A stretch of 64,000 nt of DNA from contig NZ_JAPDHV010000004.1 in assembly GCF_025971925.1 (NCBI RefSeq), forward strand, positions 310,001 to 374,000, read 5' to 3'. Below the pieces are notes generated by a model. The model was not told where the DNA came from, made no database searches, and worked only from the letters and a program-made list of their open reading frames with translations. This stretch comes from Chryseobacterium oryctis. Lineage in GTDB: Bacteria > Bacteroidota > Bacteroidia > Flavobacteriales > Weeksellaceae. Below are positions 17,036 through 25,751 of this stretch, in pieces. A program made the position numbers and the translations under genes. The first letter of the stretch is position 1. Each line of letters begins with the position of its first letter.

Positions 17036-17067
17036 AAGTCCTGAGATGATATGATTCTTAGGACTTT
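17036..17067 (+). terminator. Terminator of the 16403 gene
   Basis: AAGTCCT / AGGACTT arms extended inward by AGA/TCT with one unpaired base. It is followed by TTTCTTT and ends only 7 bp before the -7 box of the next gene. Confidence 0.75.
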
Positions 17068-17073
17068 TCTTTG

Positions 17074-17081
17074 TACTTTTG
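17074..17081 (+). promoter_or_regulatory. -7 box of the 17114 gene
   Basis: TACTTTTG, 32 bp before the ATG at 17114, matches TAnnTTTG. Its upstream half overlaps the preceding terminator and no -33 TTTG is seen. Confidence 0.65.
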
Positions 17082-17113
17082 CAAACTAATTTTTTAAACA
17101 AATTTTATAAACT

Positions 17114-17749
17114 ATGAAAAAATTATTACTAGCTGGTGCTGTTACTCTTTTTGGATTATCAAATGCACAAATGACTAAAGGAGACTGGGTAATCAGTGGA
17201 AATACTGGTCTTGGTTTCAATACTGTAAATACTAAAATAAAAGCTGAAGGAGAAAGCGTAGACGGTCCTAAAGTGAGTTCTTTCTCTGTAACGCCTTCAG
17301 TAGGATATTTTGTGATTGATAAATTAGCTGTAGGTATCGATTTAGGTTTCGTTAGCACTACTACAAAATACGATGGAATGAAAGCTACAACTTCTAGTTT
17401 TTCAGTAATGCCAACTGCAACTTATTATTTTGCTAATGGTAGCAAATTTGTTCCTTTCTTAGGTGCAGGTATAGGATATGCATCAATCAAAAATAAAGGT
17501 ACTGAAACTTTCATGGGTGAAACATACACTGACGAAACTACTACAGACGGTTTAGCTTGGAAAGTAAAAGGAGGTGTTACTTATATGGCAACTCAGTCTT
17601 TAGGTGTTAATTTAGGTCTTGGATTTGACCAATTTTACAACAAAGAAAATTACTTTGGAACAGATGTTAAAACGACAACAAGTACTTTCGGTGTAAATGT
17701 AGGTTTCTCTTATTTCATTAAAGCTAAAGCTCAAAAATCTGATAAATAA
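17114..17749 (+). CDS. Outer-membrane beta-barrel protein (tandem paralogue)
   Basis: A 211-residue paralogue of the 16403 protein. The signal peptide ends LFGLSNAQ, then MTKGDWVISGNTGLGFNT begins the barrel. Strands such as VTPSVGYFVIDKLAVGIDLGF match the PTVGYF...AVGLGVGY segment of its neighbour. The last strand FGVNVGFSYFIK is followed by a short Lys-rich tail that is unusual for a barrel terminus. Resembles DUF/OmpW-like outer-membrane proteins of unknown cargo. Single transcription unit with a shared terminator downstream. Confidence 0.85.
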   Translation: MKKLLLAGAVTLFGLSNAQMTKGDWVISGNTGLGFNTVNTKIKAEGESVDGPKVSSFSVTPSVGYFVIDKLAVGIDLGFVSTTTKYDGMKATTSSFSVMPTATYYFANGSKFVPFLGAGIGYASIKNKGTETFMGETYTDETTTDGLAWKVKGGVTYMATQSLGVNLGLGFDQFYNKENYFGTDVKTTTSTFGVNVGFSYFIKAKAQKSDK

Positions 17750-17773
17750 TCAATTTATTTTAACGATAAAAAG

Positions 17774-17805
17774 AAAAATCCGACTCAATTTTGAGTCGGA
17801 TTTTA
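17774..17805. terminator. Bidirectional terminator
   Basis: Perfect 14-bp arms AAAATCCGACTCAA / TTGAGTCGGATTTT around TT. It lies between the convergent barrel gene and TM2 gene. Confidence 0.88.
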
Positions 17806-17832
17806 TATTTTAAATTGAATAGAAGATTTGTC

Positions 17833-18090
17833 TTAGAACCATTCTTTTTGATTCTGAACATACGTTCTGTCAAATTCTTCGTCTGATTTCGTAAGGTAAA
17901 TGATACCTTCTATTAAACCAATAATACCTCCAATACATAACAAACTTAATAATAGCTGGATGATACCTGCTTTTGTATATCCTAAATAAAATTTGTGTAC
18001 TCCAAATCCTCCAAGCAAAATACCTAAAAGACCCGCAACTAATTTCTTTTCAGATTTGTAAGGTTGATTATAATTACCTTGTGTTTCCAT
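17833..18090 (-). CDS. TM2-domain membrane protein
   Basis: An 85-residue protein of the TM2 family. After a polar N terminus, two membrane segments (about 17-40 and 42-66) carry the family pattern GGFGVHKFYLGYTKAGIIQLL, followed by a short acidic tail. TM2 proteins are small inner-membrane proteins of mostly unknown function, often highly conserved. It lies 41 bp downstream of ffh on the same strand and could be co-transcribed with it. The start was taken at the ATG that gives the canonical short N terminus. Confidence 0.88.
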   Translation of the reverse strand: METQGNYNQPYKSEKKLVAGLLGILLGGFGVHKFYLGYTKAGIIQLLLSLLCIGGIIGLIEGIIYLTKSDEEFDRTYVQNQKEWF

Positions 18091-18131
18091 AATATAATAT
18101 TTTTAATGATTTTTTTGTTGGTGTGTTATTT

Positions 18132-19493
18132 TTATTTTCCAAACATACCTCCCATTCCTGGCATATTTGGCATCTTGCTCATCATCTGCATCATTTGTTT
18201 ACCCTGAGGTCCCTGCATCATCTTCATCATTTTACCCATTTGGTCAAATTGCTTCATTAATTGGTTTACATCTTCAATTTTTCTTCCTGCTCCTTTAGCA
18301 ATTCTATTTTTTCTTTGAGTATTGATAATTGATGGTTTTCTTCTTTCTTCAGGAGTCATAGAGTAGATGATAGCTTCAATGTGTTTAAATGCATCATCAC
18401 TTATTTCTACATCTTTTATGGCTTTTCCAACTCCCGGAATCATTCCCATCAAATCTTTCATGTTACCCATTTTCTTGATTTGATTGATTTGCTTTAAGAA
18501 ATCATCAAAACCAAACTCATTTTTGGCAATTTTTTTATGAAGTTTTTTTGCTTCTTCTTCGTCAAACTGTTCCTGAGCTCTTTCTACTAAGGAAACAACG
18601 TCTCCCATTCCCAGGATTCTGTCTGCCATCCTTTCTGGGTAGAAAAGGTCTAGAGCTTCCATTTTTTCACCTGTAGAGATGAATTTGATAGGCTTTTCTA
18701 CAACTGAACGAATCGTTAAGGCGGCACCACCTCGTGTATCACCATCTAATTTAGTTAAAACAACTCCGTCAAAGTTCAAAGCATCGTTGAATGCTTTTGC
18801 TGTATTTACAGCATCCTGACCTGTCATTGAATCAACAACAAATAATGTTTCCTGAGGTTTAATGAAATAATGAACAGATTTGATTTCGTTCATCATTTGC
18901 TCGTCAATAGCTAAACGACCAGCCGTATCCACGATTACAACATCGTAACCATTTGATTTTGCATAATTAATTGCGTTTTCAGCAATTGTAGAAGGGTTTG
19001 TAGCTCCTTCTTCAGTATAAACAGGAACGTCTATTTGACCTCCTAAAACTTTAAGCTGATCAATTGCAGCTGGACGATAAACGTCACAAGCTACCAATAA
19101 AGGTTTCTTATTTCTTTTAGTTTTTAAATGATTGGCAAGTTTTCCTGAAAAGGTGGTTTTACCAGAACCTTGCAATCCTGCAATAAGAATTACTGAAGGT
19201 TTTCCTGAAAGATTGATTCCTTCTTGAGAACCTCCCATTAAATCTACTAATTCATCATGAACAATTTTTGTCATTAATTGTCCCGGAGTAAGCGAAGTAA
19301 GAACATCTTGCCCTAATGCTTTATCCTGAACTCTTTTAGTAAGATCTTTTGCAACTTTATAATTAACATCGGCATCTACCAATGCTCTACGAATTTCTTT
19401 TACGGTTTCCGCAACATTGATTTCCGTGATTTTTCCACGTCCCGAAATATTATGAAGGGCTTTGTCTAATTTCTCCTGTAAACTATTAAACAT
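18132..19493 (-). CDS. ffh: Signal recognition particle protein Ffh
   Basis: A 453-residue SRP54 GTPase that binds signal sequences and 4.5S RNA and delivers ribosomes to FtsY. The N domain (1-95) is followed by the G domain with G1 GLQGSGKTT (106-114), DTAGR, TKLDGDTRGGAAL, and the methionine-rich M domain ending QMMQMMSKMPNMPGMGG. The length is normal. Promoter box at 19524-19517 on the minus strand. The 4.5S RNA gene is not in the window. Confidence 0.97.
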   Translation of the reverse strand: MFNSLQEKLDKALHNISGRGKITEINVAETVKEIRRALVDADVNYKVAKDLTKRVQDKALGQDVLTSLTPGQLMTKIVHDELVDLMGGSQEGINLSGKPSVILIAGLQGSGKTTFSGKLANHLKTKRNKKPLLVACDVYRPAAIDQLKVLGGQIDVPVYTEEGATNPSTIAENAINYAKSNGYDVVIVDTAGRLAIDEQMMNEIKSVHYFIKPQETLFVVDSMTGQDAVNTAKAFNDALNFDGVVLTKLDGDTRGGAALTIRSVVEKPIKFISTGEKMEALDLFYPERMADRILGMGDVVSLVERAQEQFDEEEAKKLHKKIAKNEFGFDDFLKQINQIKKMGNMKDLMGMIPGVGKAIKDVEISDDAFKHIEAIIYSMTPEERRKPSIINTQRKNRIAKGAGRKIEDVNQLMKQFDQMGKMMKMMQGPQGKQMMQMMSKMPNMPGMGGMFGK

Positions 19494-19516
19494 ATCTATT
19501 GTAAATTATAGGTTTG

Positions 19517-19524
19517 CAAAAATA
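19517..19524 (-). promoter_or_regulatory. -7 box of ffh
   Basis: Minus-strand TATTTTTG, 23 bp before the ffh ATG, matches TAnnTTTG. Confidence 0.65.
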
Positions 19525-19632
19525 AGGATTTTTTTGGCATATCTAAAGTATACATCAAATTATTAATATACCGACTAAAGAGAAAATGATAAAAATCAAA
19601 ATAGGTAATATATAATATAGGTAGAAAAAGTC

Positions 19633-19640
19633 TATTTTTG
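19633..19640 (+). promoter_or_regulatory. -7 box at the head of the ATP synthase cluster
   Basis: TATTTTTG, 41 bp before the ATG at 19682. It probably drives the small AtpI-like gene and, by read-through, the atp genes. Confidence 0.65.
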
Positions 19641-19681
19641 CGATAATTTAAAATCTTTGGGTAAGCGAAAATAAATTTACA

Positions 19682-20053
19682 ATGAAAATTAATCCTAATA
19701 TTCTAGTTACTATACTATTCTTTTTAGCATTTTTGATTCACTTTTCTTTATGGAAATTTGTTTTTCACTTGGATGAAATTATCATTGTGAAATTTTACCT
19801 TTTCCTGAGTGTGATGTTTATGATGATGATTACACTGATTATTATAATTAATAGAGTAGTGCCAGAATTTTTAGGATTGTCAGTGATTGGATTAATACTT
19901 CTAAAGTTTGTTTTGATGTATTTAATTAGGAAGAAACTGAACTTTGAAATGATTCCTGGATATAAATTTCATTTTGTAATACCTTATTTTGTACTGACAG
20001 CGTTACTTACATACTATGCGATTAAGCTAATTAATTATGACAAAAAACAGTAA
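19682..20053 (+). CDS. Small four-TM protein, possible AtpI-like
   Basis: A 123-residue very hydrophobic protein with four predicted membrane helices (about 7-25, 33-55, 60-80 and 96-115) and a Lys-rich C terminus. I find no diagnostic motif. Its place directly before atpB is where Flavobacteriia often carry an AtpI-like assembly factor, which helps form the c-ring, so that role is inferred from position only. No separate AtpZ gene is seen in front of it. A further -7 box lies between it and atpB, so expression of the two may differ. Confidence 0.7.
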   Translation: MKINPNILVTILFFLAFLIHFSLWKFVFHLDEIIIVKFYLFLSVMFMMMITLIIIINRVVPEFLGLSVIGLILLKFVLMYLIRKKLNFEMIPGYKFHFVIPYFVLTALLTYYAIKLINYDKKQ

Positions 20054-20083
20054 AATTATTTATTGAAACTTGAAAAATTATTA

Positions 20084-20091
20084 TATTTTTG
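20084..20091 (+). promoter_or_regulatory. -7 box of atpB
   Basis: TATTTTTG, 21 bp before the atpB ATG at 20113. The TTG at 20089 that would extend the frame is part of this box. Confidence 0.7.
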
Positions 20092-20112
20092 CACAACGAA
20101 AAAAACCTATCA

Positions 20113-21207
20113 ATGTTTAAGAAATTCGCAGTTTTATTCTACAGTATTTTTGTATTAAACTTAGTGTCTGCTCAGCACAATGAGGTTGCTGTTGAGGGGA
20201 CTCCAGCTCAAGAGCTATCAGAAAAAGACAAAGTAAGTAAAGAAAACAAAGAGTTCATCGATCATCACTTGTTAGATGCTCACGACTTTACATTGATGGT
20301 GGATAAAGAAGGTCACCATATTGGTTTTCCTCTTCCTGTTATTATTTATGATAACGGTTTTCATGTTTTCATGAGTAATAAAGAAGGGTTTATGCATGGT
20401 GAGCCAACAGAAGTAGATGGTTCTTATTATGTGTTGCATCATGAAAAAATTTATAAAACAGATGCGGCAGGAACATTAACTCTAGATGAAGCTGGTCATC
20501 CAACAAATGAGAAACCTTTAGATTTGTCAATTACTAAAAGTGTTCTTATTATTTTATTGGTTTCTATTTTTATGTTGTTATTGTTCACAGGGATGGCAAA
20601 GTCATACAAAAAGTCTCTTGTTCCTACAGGTGCAACTAAATTTTTAGAGCCTTTGGTTATTTTTGTAAGAGATGAAATCGCTATTCCGAACATCGGACAC
20701 AAATACAAAAGATTTATTGGTTATTTATTAACGGTATTCTTTTTTATCTTATTTTTAAATGTTTTAGGATTAATGCCTTTCGGGATTAATGTTACGGGTA
20801 ATATTACGATGACATTCTTCTTGGCTATCCTTACTTATTTGATTACTACATTCTCTGCAAACAAAGACTATTGGAAACATATCTTCTGGATGCCTGGAGT
20901 TCCGGTTCCAATGAAATTAATCATGTTGCCGATTGAATTATTAGGAACGATTACTAAACCGTTCGCTTTGATGATTCGTCTTTTTGCGAATATGACTGCA
21001 GGTCACATTGTAGTAATGAGCTTAATTGGATTAATTTATGTGTTTAAGAATTTTATTGCAGGTATTGCATTCCCATTCTTAACATTAGTTATATATTTAT
21101 TGGAGGTATTGGTTGCGTTCTTACAGGCTTATATCTTTACAATGTTGTCAGCATTATTTATTGGGATGGCAGTACAGGATCATGACCACGAACATGCTGC
21201 TCACTAA
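20113..21207 (+). CDS. atpB: ATP synthase Fo subunit a
   Basis: 364 residues from the ATG at 20113, preferred over the TTG at 20089 because that overlaps the promoter. The N terminus is a cleavable signal (MFKKFAVLFYSIFVLNLVSAQ) and a His-rich periplasmic stretch of about 120 residues, the long form usual in Bacteroidetes. Six membrane segments follow. The essential arginine lies in LMIRLFANMTAGH, beside the c-ring proton path, and the last helices carry FLQAYIFTMLSALFIG. The C-terminal HDHEHAAH tail is His-rich. Part of the inner-membrane Fo motor. Confidence 0.96.
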   Translation: MFKKFAVLFYSIFVLNLVSAQHNEVAVEGTPAQELSEKDKVSKENKEFIDHHLLDAHDFTLMVDKEGHHIGFPLPVIIYDNGFHVFMSNKEGFMHGEPTEVDGSYYVLHHEKIYKTDAAGTLTLDEAGHPTNEKPLDLSITKSVLIILLVSIFMLLLFTGMAKSYKKSLVPTGATKFLEPLVIFVRDEIAIPNIGHKYKRFIGYLLTVFFFILFLNVLGLMPFGINVTGNITMTFFLAILTYLITTFSANKDYWKHIFWMPGVPVPMKLIMLPIELLGTITKPFALMIRLFANMTAGHIVVMSLIGLIYVFKNFIAGIAFPFLTLVIYLLEVLVAFLQAYIFTMLSALFIGMAVQDHDHEHAAH

Positions 21208-21250
21208 TTAAGAAAATATTAATTGAAACAATTTTTTAAAATTATATATT

Positions 21251-21445
21251 ATGGAAATTCCTAAAATTGTAGGTGCTGGTATCGTAGTATTAGGTGTTGG
21301 TATTGGTCTTGGTAAAATCGGAGCTGCTGCTCTTGAGGCTATCGCTAGACAACCAGAACAATCTGGAAAAATTCAAACAGCTATGCTTATCGCAGCTGCA
21401 CTTGTTGAAGGTGTTGCGTTTGCTGCTCTATTCGCAGTAAACTAA
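21251..21445 (+). CDS. atpE: ATP synthase Fo subunit c
   Basis: A 64-residue hairpin of two helices with the polar loop ARQPEQ and the ion-binding glutamate Glu53 in LVEGVAF. The GVGIGLGKIG glycine pattern packs the ring. The lack of the Na+-type serine/threonine next to the glutamate suggests proton coupling, which is inference. The ring needs many copies, and a strong hairpin directly after the gene may help set that ratio. Confidence 0.97.
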   Translation: MEIPKIVGAGIVVLGVGIGLGKIGAAALEAIARQPEQSGKIQTAMLIAAALVEGVAFAALFAVN

Positions 21446-21457
21446 TTAAAACTAAAG

Positions 21458-21490
21458 CCACTATCCGTAACGGTTGGTTACAGATAGTGG
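21458..21490 (+). other. Intercistronic hairpin atpE-atpF
   Basis: CCACTATC (21458-21465) and GTAAC (21467-21471) pair with GTTAC (21477-21481) and GATAGTGG (21483-21490), with a single C-A mismatch and a 5-base loop. There is no T run behind it, so it looks like an mRNA-stabilising or processing stem, not a terminator. Confidence 0.75.
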
Positions 21491-21532
21491 TTATTTAAGA
21501 AAAAAAGTAATAATTATTTATACATTTATATA

Positions 21533-22030
21533 ATGGAATTAATTCATCAGTTTTCATCAGGATTATTTATTATCCAGTCTGTTATTTTTCTAGCACTATT
21601 ATTTTTGTTAGGTAAATTTGCTTGGAAACCTATTTTAAAATCTATTAATGATAGAGAAACTTCTATTGTTGACGCTCTTAATCAAGCTAAATTAGCAAGA
21701 AAAGAGATGGAAACTTTGAAAGAGGATAACGAAAGAATCATTCGTGAAGCTAAAATCGAAAGAGATGCTATCCTTAAAGAAGCTAGAGAAATTAAAGATA
21801 GAATTGTAGGGGAAGCTAAAGATGTTGCTAAAGCAGAAGGTGATAAATTAATCGAAGCTGCTAAGCAAACTATCAATGCTGAGAAAAATGCTGCAATGGC
21901 AGATATCAAAACTCAGATTGGTGCTTTATCTGTAAATATTGCAGAATCTATCTTGAAACAAAAACTTGATAACTCTGAAGCACAAAACGAATTAGTTCAA
22001 AATTATTTAAACAAATCAAACCTTAACTAA
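21533..22030 (+). CDS. atpF: ATP synthase Fo subunit b
   Basis: A 165-residue subunit b. One N-terminal membrane helix (about 9-30) ends at WKPILKSINDRE, followed by a long charged coiled coil with heptads to about residue 150. It forms the peripheral stalk connecting Fo to the F1 head through the delta subunit. It ends 2 bp before atpH, so translation is likely coupled. Confidence 0.95.
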   Translation: MELIHQFSSGLFIIQSVIFLALLFLLGKFAWKPILKSINDRETSIVDALNQAKLARKEMETLKEDNERIIREAKIERDAILKEAREIKDRIVGEAKDVAKAEGDKLIEAAKQTINAEKNAAMADIKTQIGALSVNIAESILKQKLDNSEAQNELVQNYLNKSNLN

Positions 22031-22032
22031 TA

Positions 22033-22572
22033 ATGCTTACATCTAAAGTAGCTAAAAGATACGCACAAGGTTTACTTGATTTTACAAACGAATCAGGTCA
22101 AACGGCTACTGTATTTTCAGAAATGAAAGATGTAGTAAAGTTGATGTCTGAATCTAAAGATTTAAACAAGTTCTTCCTTACTCCTTACATCGATTCTAAA
22201 AAGAAAATAGAAGTAGCAAACGAGATATTCAAAGGTTTATCAGTTTCTTCTCAGAATTTGATTAGATTGGTTATCAAGCAAGGTCGTGAAAGCCAATTAA
22301 AAAATATTGCTCAAGAATTCATCAATAAAGTTGAAGATATCAATGGTGTACAAAGAGTAACTCTTACTACGGCAACTCAACTTTCTAAAGAGAATATTGA
22401 TCAGATTTTAAATTCTACTAATTTGGTAAATACTAATTCAAATTTCGATTTGAATCTTACTATCAATCCTGAAATTTTGGGAGGATATATTTTAAGAGTA
22501 GGTGACCAGCAGGTAGATGCATCGGTGAAGACTAAACTTAATCAGGTTAAAAAAGATTTTCAATTAAACTAG
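22033..22572 (+). CDS. atpH: ATP synthase F1 subunit delta
   Basis: A 179-residue delta (OSCP) subunit. The N-terminal helical domain starts SKVAKRYAQGLLDF, and the C-terminal domain has the conserved NPEILGGYILRVGDQQVDASVKTKL. It links the peripheral stalk to alpha/beta. It follows atpF by 2 bp and is followed by an unrelated secreted protein 13 bp later, in place of atpA. Confidence 0.95.
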   Translation: MLTSKVAKRYAQGLLDFTNESGQTATVFSEMKDVVKLMSESKDLNKFFLTPYIDSKKKIEVANEIFKGLSVSSQNLIRLVIKQGRESQLKNIAQEFINKVEDINGVQRVTLTTATQLSKENIDQILNSTNLVNTNSNFDLNLTINPEILGGYILRVGDQQVDASVKTKLNQVKKDFQLN

Positions 22573-22585
22573 TTAAACGCTGAAG

Positions 22586-23044
22586 ATGAAAAAAGTTTTA
22601 TTTGGTTTTGCAATCATTATTTCTTGTTCGGCTTTTGCTCAGGATATTGATTTTAAAAAAGGTAATATTTTAGTCGATGACAAAGAATGTATGAAGTATG
22701 AAAGTGATGCATTAACAGTTACTTTTAAGGATAAAGGAGGAGAAGACTTAATTATTTTGAGATATATAAAGGCTAATGGAGTAGATTATAACAAGGTTAT
22801 TTTTGTGAATGCAAAAAAAGAACTTTCAGCATCCAACTTTATCTTTACTAAAAAGCTTTTATTTGACAGGCTTATGAGAGCTGGTGTTATAAAAGACTGT
22901 GCATTACATGAGGATAAAATTGATAATTTTATTCTTAAATATGACGAAAAAGTAGAAGAAAGGTTGAATAATACAAATACCAATACAGTTATTATTCAGG
23001 ATTCAAAACCAAGAAACGGTGTTAATATTAGTTTTGGAAGATAA
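22586..23044 (+). CDS. Unknown exported protein inside the atp operon
   Basis: A 152-residue protein with a clear signal peptide (MKKVLFGFAIIISCSAFAQ, cleavage after AQ). The mature part has no motif I recognise; it contains two cysteines (in KECMKY and IKDCALHE), several beta-prone stretches and a polar Asn/Thr-rich tail before NISFGR. It is placed between atpH and atpA with gaps of 13 and 31 bp, so it must be co-transcribed with ATP synthase genes. A soluble periplasmic protein has no obvious role in F1Fo assembly. It may be an insertion carried along in this lineage or a lineage-specific accessory factor. Confidence 0.8.
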   Translation: MKKVLFGFAIIISCSAFAQDIDFKKGNILVDDKECMKYESDALTVTFKDKGGEDLIILRYIKANGVDYNKVIFVNAKKELSASNFIFTKKLLFDRLMRAGVIKDCALHEDKIDNFILKYDEKVEERLNNTNTNTVIIQDSKPRNGVNISFGR

Positions 23045-23075
23045 AAATTATTAAAAAAAGAAAAACAACCATACA

Positions 23076-24653
23076 ATGGCAGAAATAAATCCGGCAGAAG
23101 TATCTGCGATCTTAAAACAGCAATTGGCCAACTTCGATACTCAATCAAACGTTGAGGAAGTAGGTACAGTTTTAACCATCGGTGATGGTATTGCTCGTGT
23201 ATACGGGTTAGAAAACGTACAATACGGAGAGTTGGTGAAATTTTCTAGTGATGTAGAAGGTATTGTACTAAACCTTGAAGAAGACAACGTAGGTGTTGCT
23301 CTACTTGGTGAAAGTAAATTAGTAAAAGAAGGAGATACAGTAAGAAGAACAAACAGAATCTCTTCTATTAAAGTAGGAGAAGGTATGTTGGGAAGAGTAG
23401 TTGATACTCTTGGTAATCCTATCGATGGTAAAGGTCCTATTACTGGGGATTTATACGAAATGCCATTGGAAAGAAAAGCTCCTGGAGTTATCTACAGACA
23501 ACCTGTAACTGAGCCTTTACAGTCAGGTATCGTTGCTATCGACTCTATGATTCCTGTAGGAAGAGGACAAAGAGAGCTTATCATTGGGGACAGACAAACA
23601 GGTAAAACTACTGTTGCTATTGATACAATCATCAACCAAAAAGAATTCTACGATGCAGGTAAGCCTGTATATTGTATATATGTTGCTATCGGTCAGAAAG
23701 CTTCTACTGTAGCACAAATCGTTAAAACTCTTTCTGATAAAGGAGCTTTAGCATATACTGTGATTGTTGCAGCTAACGCATCAGATCCAGTTCCGATGCA
23801 GGTATATTCTGCTATGGCAGGAGCTGCTATTGGTGAATTCTTCAGAGATACTGGTAGACCGGCACTTATCGTTTATGATGATTTATCTAAACAAGCTGTT
23901 GCTTACCGTGAGCTTTCTCTTTTATTAAGAAGACCACCGGGTCGTGAGGCTTATCCTGGAGACGTTTTCTATCTTCACTCAAGATTATTGGAAAGAGCTG
24001 CAAAAGTAATCGCTGATGATGAAATTGCTAAGCAAATGAATGACTTACCAGAGTCTTTGAAACCAATCGTAAAAGGTGGTGGATCATTAACTGCACTTCC
24101 AATTATTGAAACTCAGGCTGGTGACGTTTCTGCGTATATTCCAACAAACGTAATCTCTATTACAGACGGACAGATTTTCTTGGAGTCTGACTTATTCAAC
24201 TCAGGGGTTCGTCCTGCAATTAACGTAGGTATCTCTGTATCGAGAGTAGGAGGTAACGCTCAGATTAAATCAATGAAAAAAGTTTCAGGTACTCTTAAGT
24301 TAGACCAGGCTCAATATAAAGAATTAGAGGCATTTGCTAAGTTCGGTTCTGACCTTGATGCTGCTACTTTAGCAGTAATTTCTAAAGGGGAAAGAAACGT
24401 GGAAATTCTTAAGCAACCTGTAAACTCTCCACTTCCTGTAGATAGCCAAGTTGCTATGATTTATGCAGGAACAGAGAACTTACTAAGAAATGTTCCTCTA
24501 AACAAAGTAAAAGAATTCCAAATTGAGTATATCGATTTCTTAAGATCTAAGCATCCTGATACAATGGCTGCAATTAAGGCTGGAAAAATCGATAACGATA
24601 TTACAGATGTTCTTAAGCAAGCGGCTAACGATTTAGCTTCTAAATATAACTAA
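23076..24653 (+). CDS. atpA: ATP synthase F1 subunit alpha
   Basis: A 525-residue alpha subunit. The N-terminal barrel starts [10 protein letters not shown]; the nucleotide P-loop is GDRQTGKT (about 170-177); [34 protein letters not shown] and the arginine-finger region SISRVGG-like [10 protein letters not shown] are present. Alpha subunits hold the non-catalytic nucleotide sites and alternate with beta in the F1 head. The catalytic beta (atpD) and epsilon (atpC) genes are not in this window; in many Bacteroidetes they form a separate operon. Confidence 0.97.
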   Translation: MAEINPAEVSAILKQQLANFDTQSNVEEVGTVLTIGDGIARVYGLENVQYGELVKFSSDVEGIVLNLEEDNVGVALLGESKLVKEGDTVRRTNRISSIKVGEGMLGRVVDTLGNPIDGKGPITGDLYEMPLERKAPGVIYRQPVTEPLQSGIVAIDSMIPVGRGQRELIIGDRQTGKTTVAIDTIINQKEFYDAGKPVYCIYVAIGQKASTVAQIVKTLSDKGALAYTVIVAANASDPVPMQVYSAMAGAAIGEFFRDTGRPALIVYDDLSKQAVAYRELSLLLRRPPGREAYPGDVFYLHSRLLERAAKVIADDEIAKQMNDLPESLKPIVKGGGSLTALPIIETQAGDVSAYIPTNVISITDGQIFLESDLFNSGVRPAINVGISVSRVGGNAQIKSMKKVSGTLKLDQAQYKELEAFAKFGSDLDAATLAVISKGERNVEILKQPVNSPLPVDSQVAMIYAGTENLLRNVPLNKVKEFQIEYIDFLRSKHPDTMAAIKAGKIDNDITDVLKQAANDLASKYN

Positions 24654-24662
24654 AAATTCAAT

Positions 24663-24697
24663 GTTTAAGGTTTAAAGACTGCCTTTAAACCTTAAAC
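24663..24697 (+). other. Intercistronic hairpin atpA-atpG
   Basis: Perfect 15-bp arms (24663-24677 and 24683-24697, GTTTAAGGTTTAAAG and complement) around ACTGC. The distal side lacks a long T run. It probably slows 3' decay or marks a processing point between atpA and atpG. Confidence 0.75.
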
Positions 24698-24718
24698 TTT
24701 ATACATTGAAAACATAAA

Positions 24719-25588
24719 ATGGCAAACTTAAAAGAAATACGAGGAAGAATTACGTCAATTTCATCTACGATGCAAATCACACGTGCTATGAAAATGGTTT
24801 CGGCTGCGAAACTTAAAAAAGCACAGGATGCTATCGTAATGTTAAGACCTTATTCTGAAAAACTACAAGAAATCATCCAGAATGTAAATTCTAGCTCTGA
24901 TCCTGATCAGGTTTCTATTTATGCTCAAAAAAGAGAGGTTAAAAAAGTACTTTTCATTGCTATTACTTCAAACAGAGGTCTTGCCGGTGCTTTCAATTCA
25001 TCTATCGTAAAGGAGCTAAACAATCAGTTTCAGAATAACTCTCAATACGAGGTTGAAGTTCTTACAATTGGTAAAAAAGCATATGATGCTGTAAGAAGAA
25101 ATCGTACAGTATTTTCTAATGAAAGTGCCGTTTATGATAATCTGAATTTCGATACAGTTTCTCATGTTACTGAAGGTGTAATGAATAGTTACAGAGAAGG
25201 TCAGTTTGATGAAGTTTATTTGATTTATAATAAATTTATCAACGCTGCTACTCAGGAAGTAACAACAGAAAAGCTTTTGCCTATTTCTATGGCTGAAGTT
25301 GATGCTAAAGAAGCTCAGGTTGAAACAGATTATATTTTTGAACCAAATAGAGCTGAAATCTTAGATAATTTGATTCCTAAATCTATTAAAACTCAAGTTT
25401 TCAAAGCTGTTTTAGATTCAATAGCATCTGAACACGGAGCGAGAATGACTGCAATGCACAAAGCAACAGATAATGCTCAGGCTTTGAAAAATGACTTGGT
25501 AATTTTCTATAATAAGGCTAGACAAGCTGCAATTACAAATGAAATCTTGGAAATTGTTTCTGGAGCAGAAGCATTAAAGAATTCATAA
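24719..25588 (+). CDS. atpG: ATP synthase F1 subunit gamma
   Basis: A 289-residue gamma subunit, the rotating central shaft. N-terminal ITRAMKMVSAAKLKKAQ and C-terminal EHGARMTAMHKATDNA with NKARQAAITNEILEIVSGAEAL are the conserved coiled-coil ends; the middle Rossmann-like domain contains ITSNRGLAGAFN. It is the last gene of the operon and is followed by a strong terminator. Confidence 0.96.
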   Translation: MANLKEIRGRITSISSTMQITRAMKMVSAAKLKKAQDAIVMLRPYSEKLQEIIQNVNSSSDPDQVSIYAQKREVKKVLFIAITSNRGLAGAFNSSIVKELNNQFQNNSQYEVEVLTIGKKAYDAVRRNRTVFSNESAVYDNLNFDTVSHVTEGVMNSYREGQFDEVYLIYNKFINAATQEVTTEKLLPISMAEVDAKEAQVETDYIFEPNRAEILDNLIPKSIKTQVFKAVLDSIASEHGARMTAMHKATDNAQALKNDLVIFYNKARQAAITNEILEIVSGAEALKNS

Positions 25589-25621
25589 ATGAAATAGGAT
25601 TTATAAAATCTATAATATAAT

Positions 25622-25651
25622 AAGCATCGGGTAATTCCGATGCTTTTTTTG
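25622..25651 (+). terminator. Terminator of the atp operon
   Basis: AGCATCGG / CCGATGCT arms with a 6-base loop and a run of seven T. Confidence 0.85.
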
Positions 25652-25751
25652 TATTGGGAAATTCACTAAAATGAAAATGAGGTTTTTACGGTTGTTTTAA
25701 TTTATTTATAATGTAACTTAGATCAACTAAAACTAATAAAACTACTTATCC

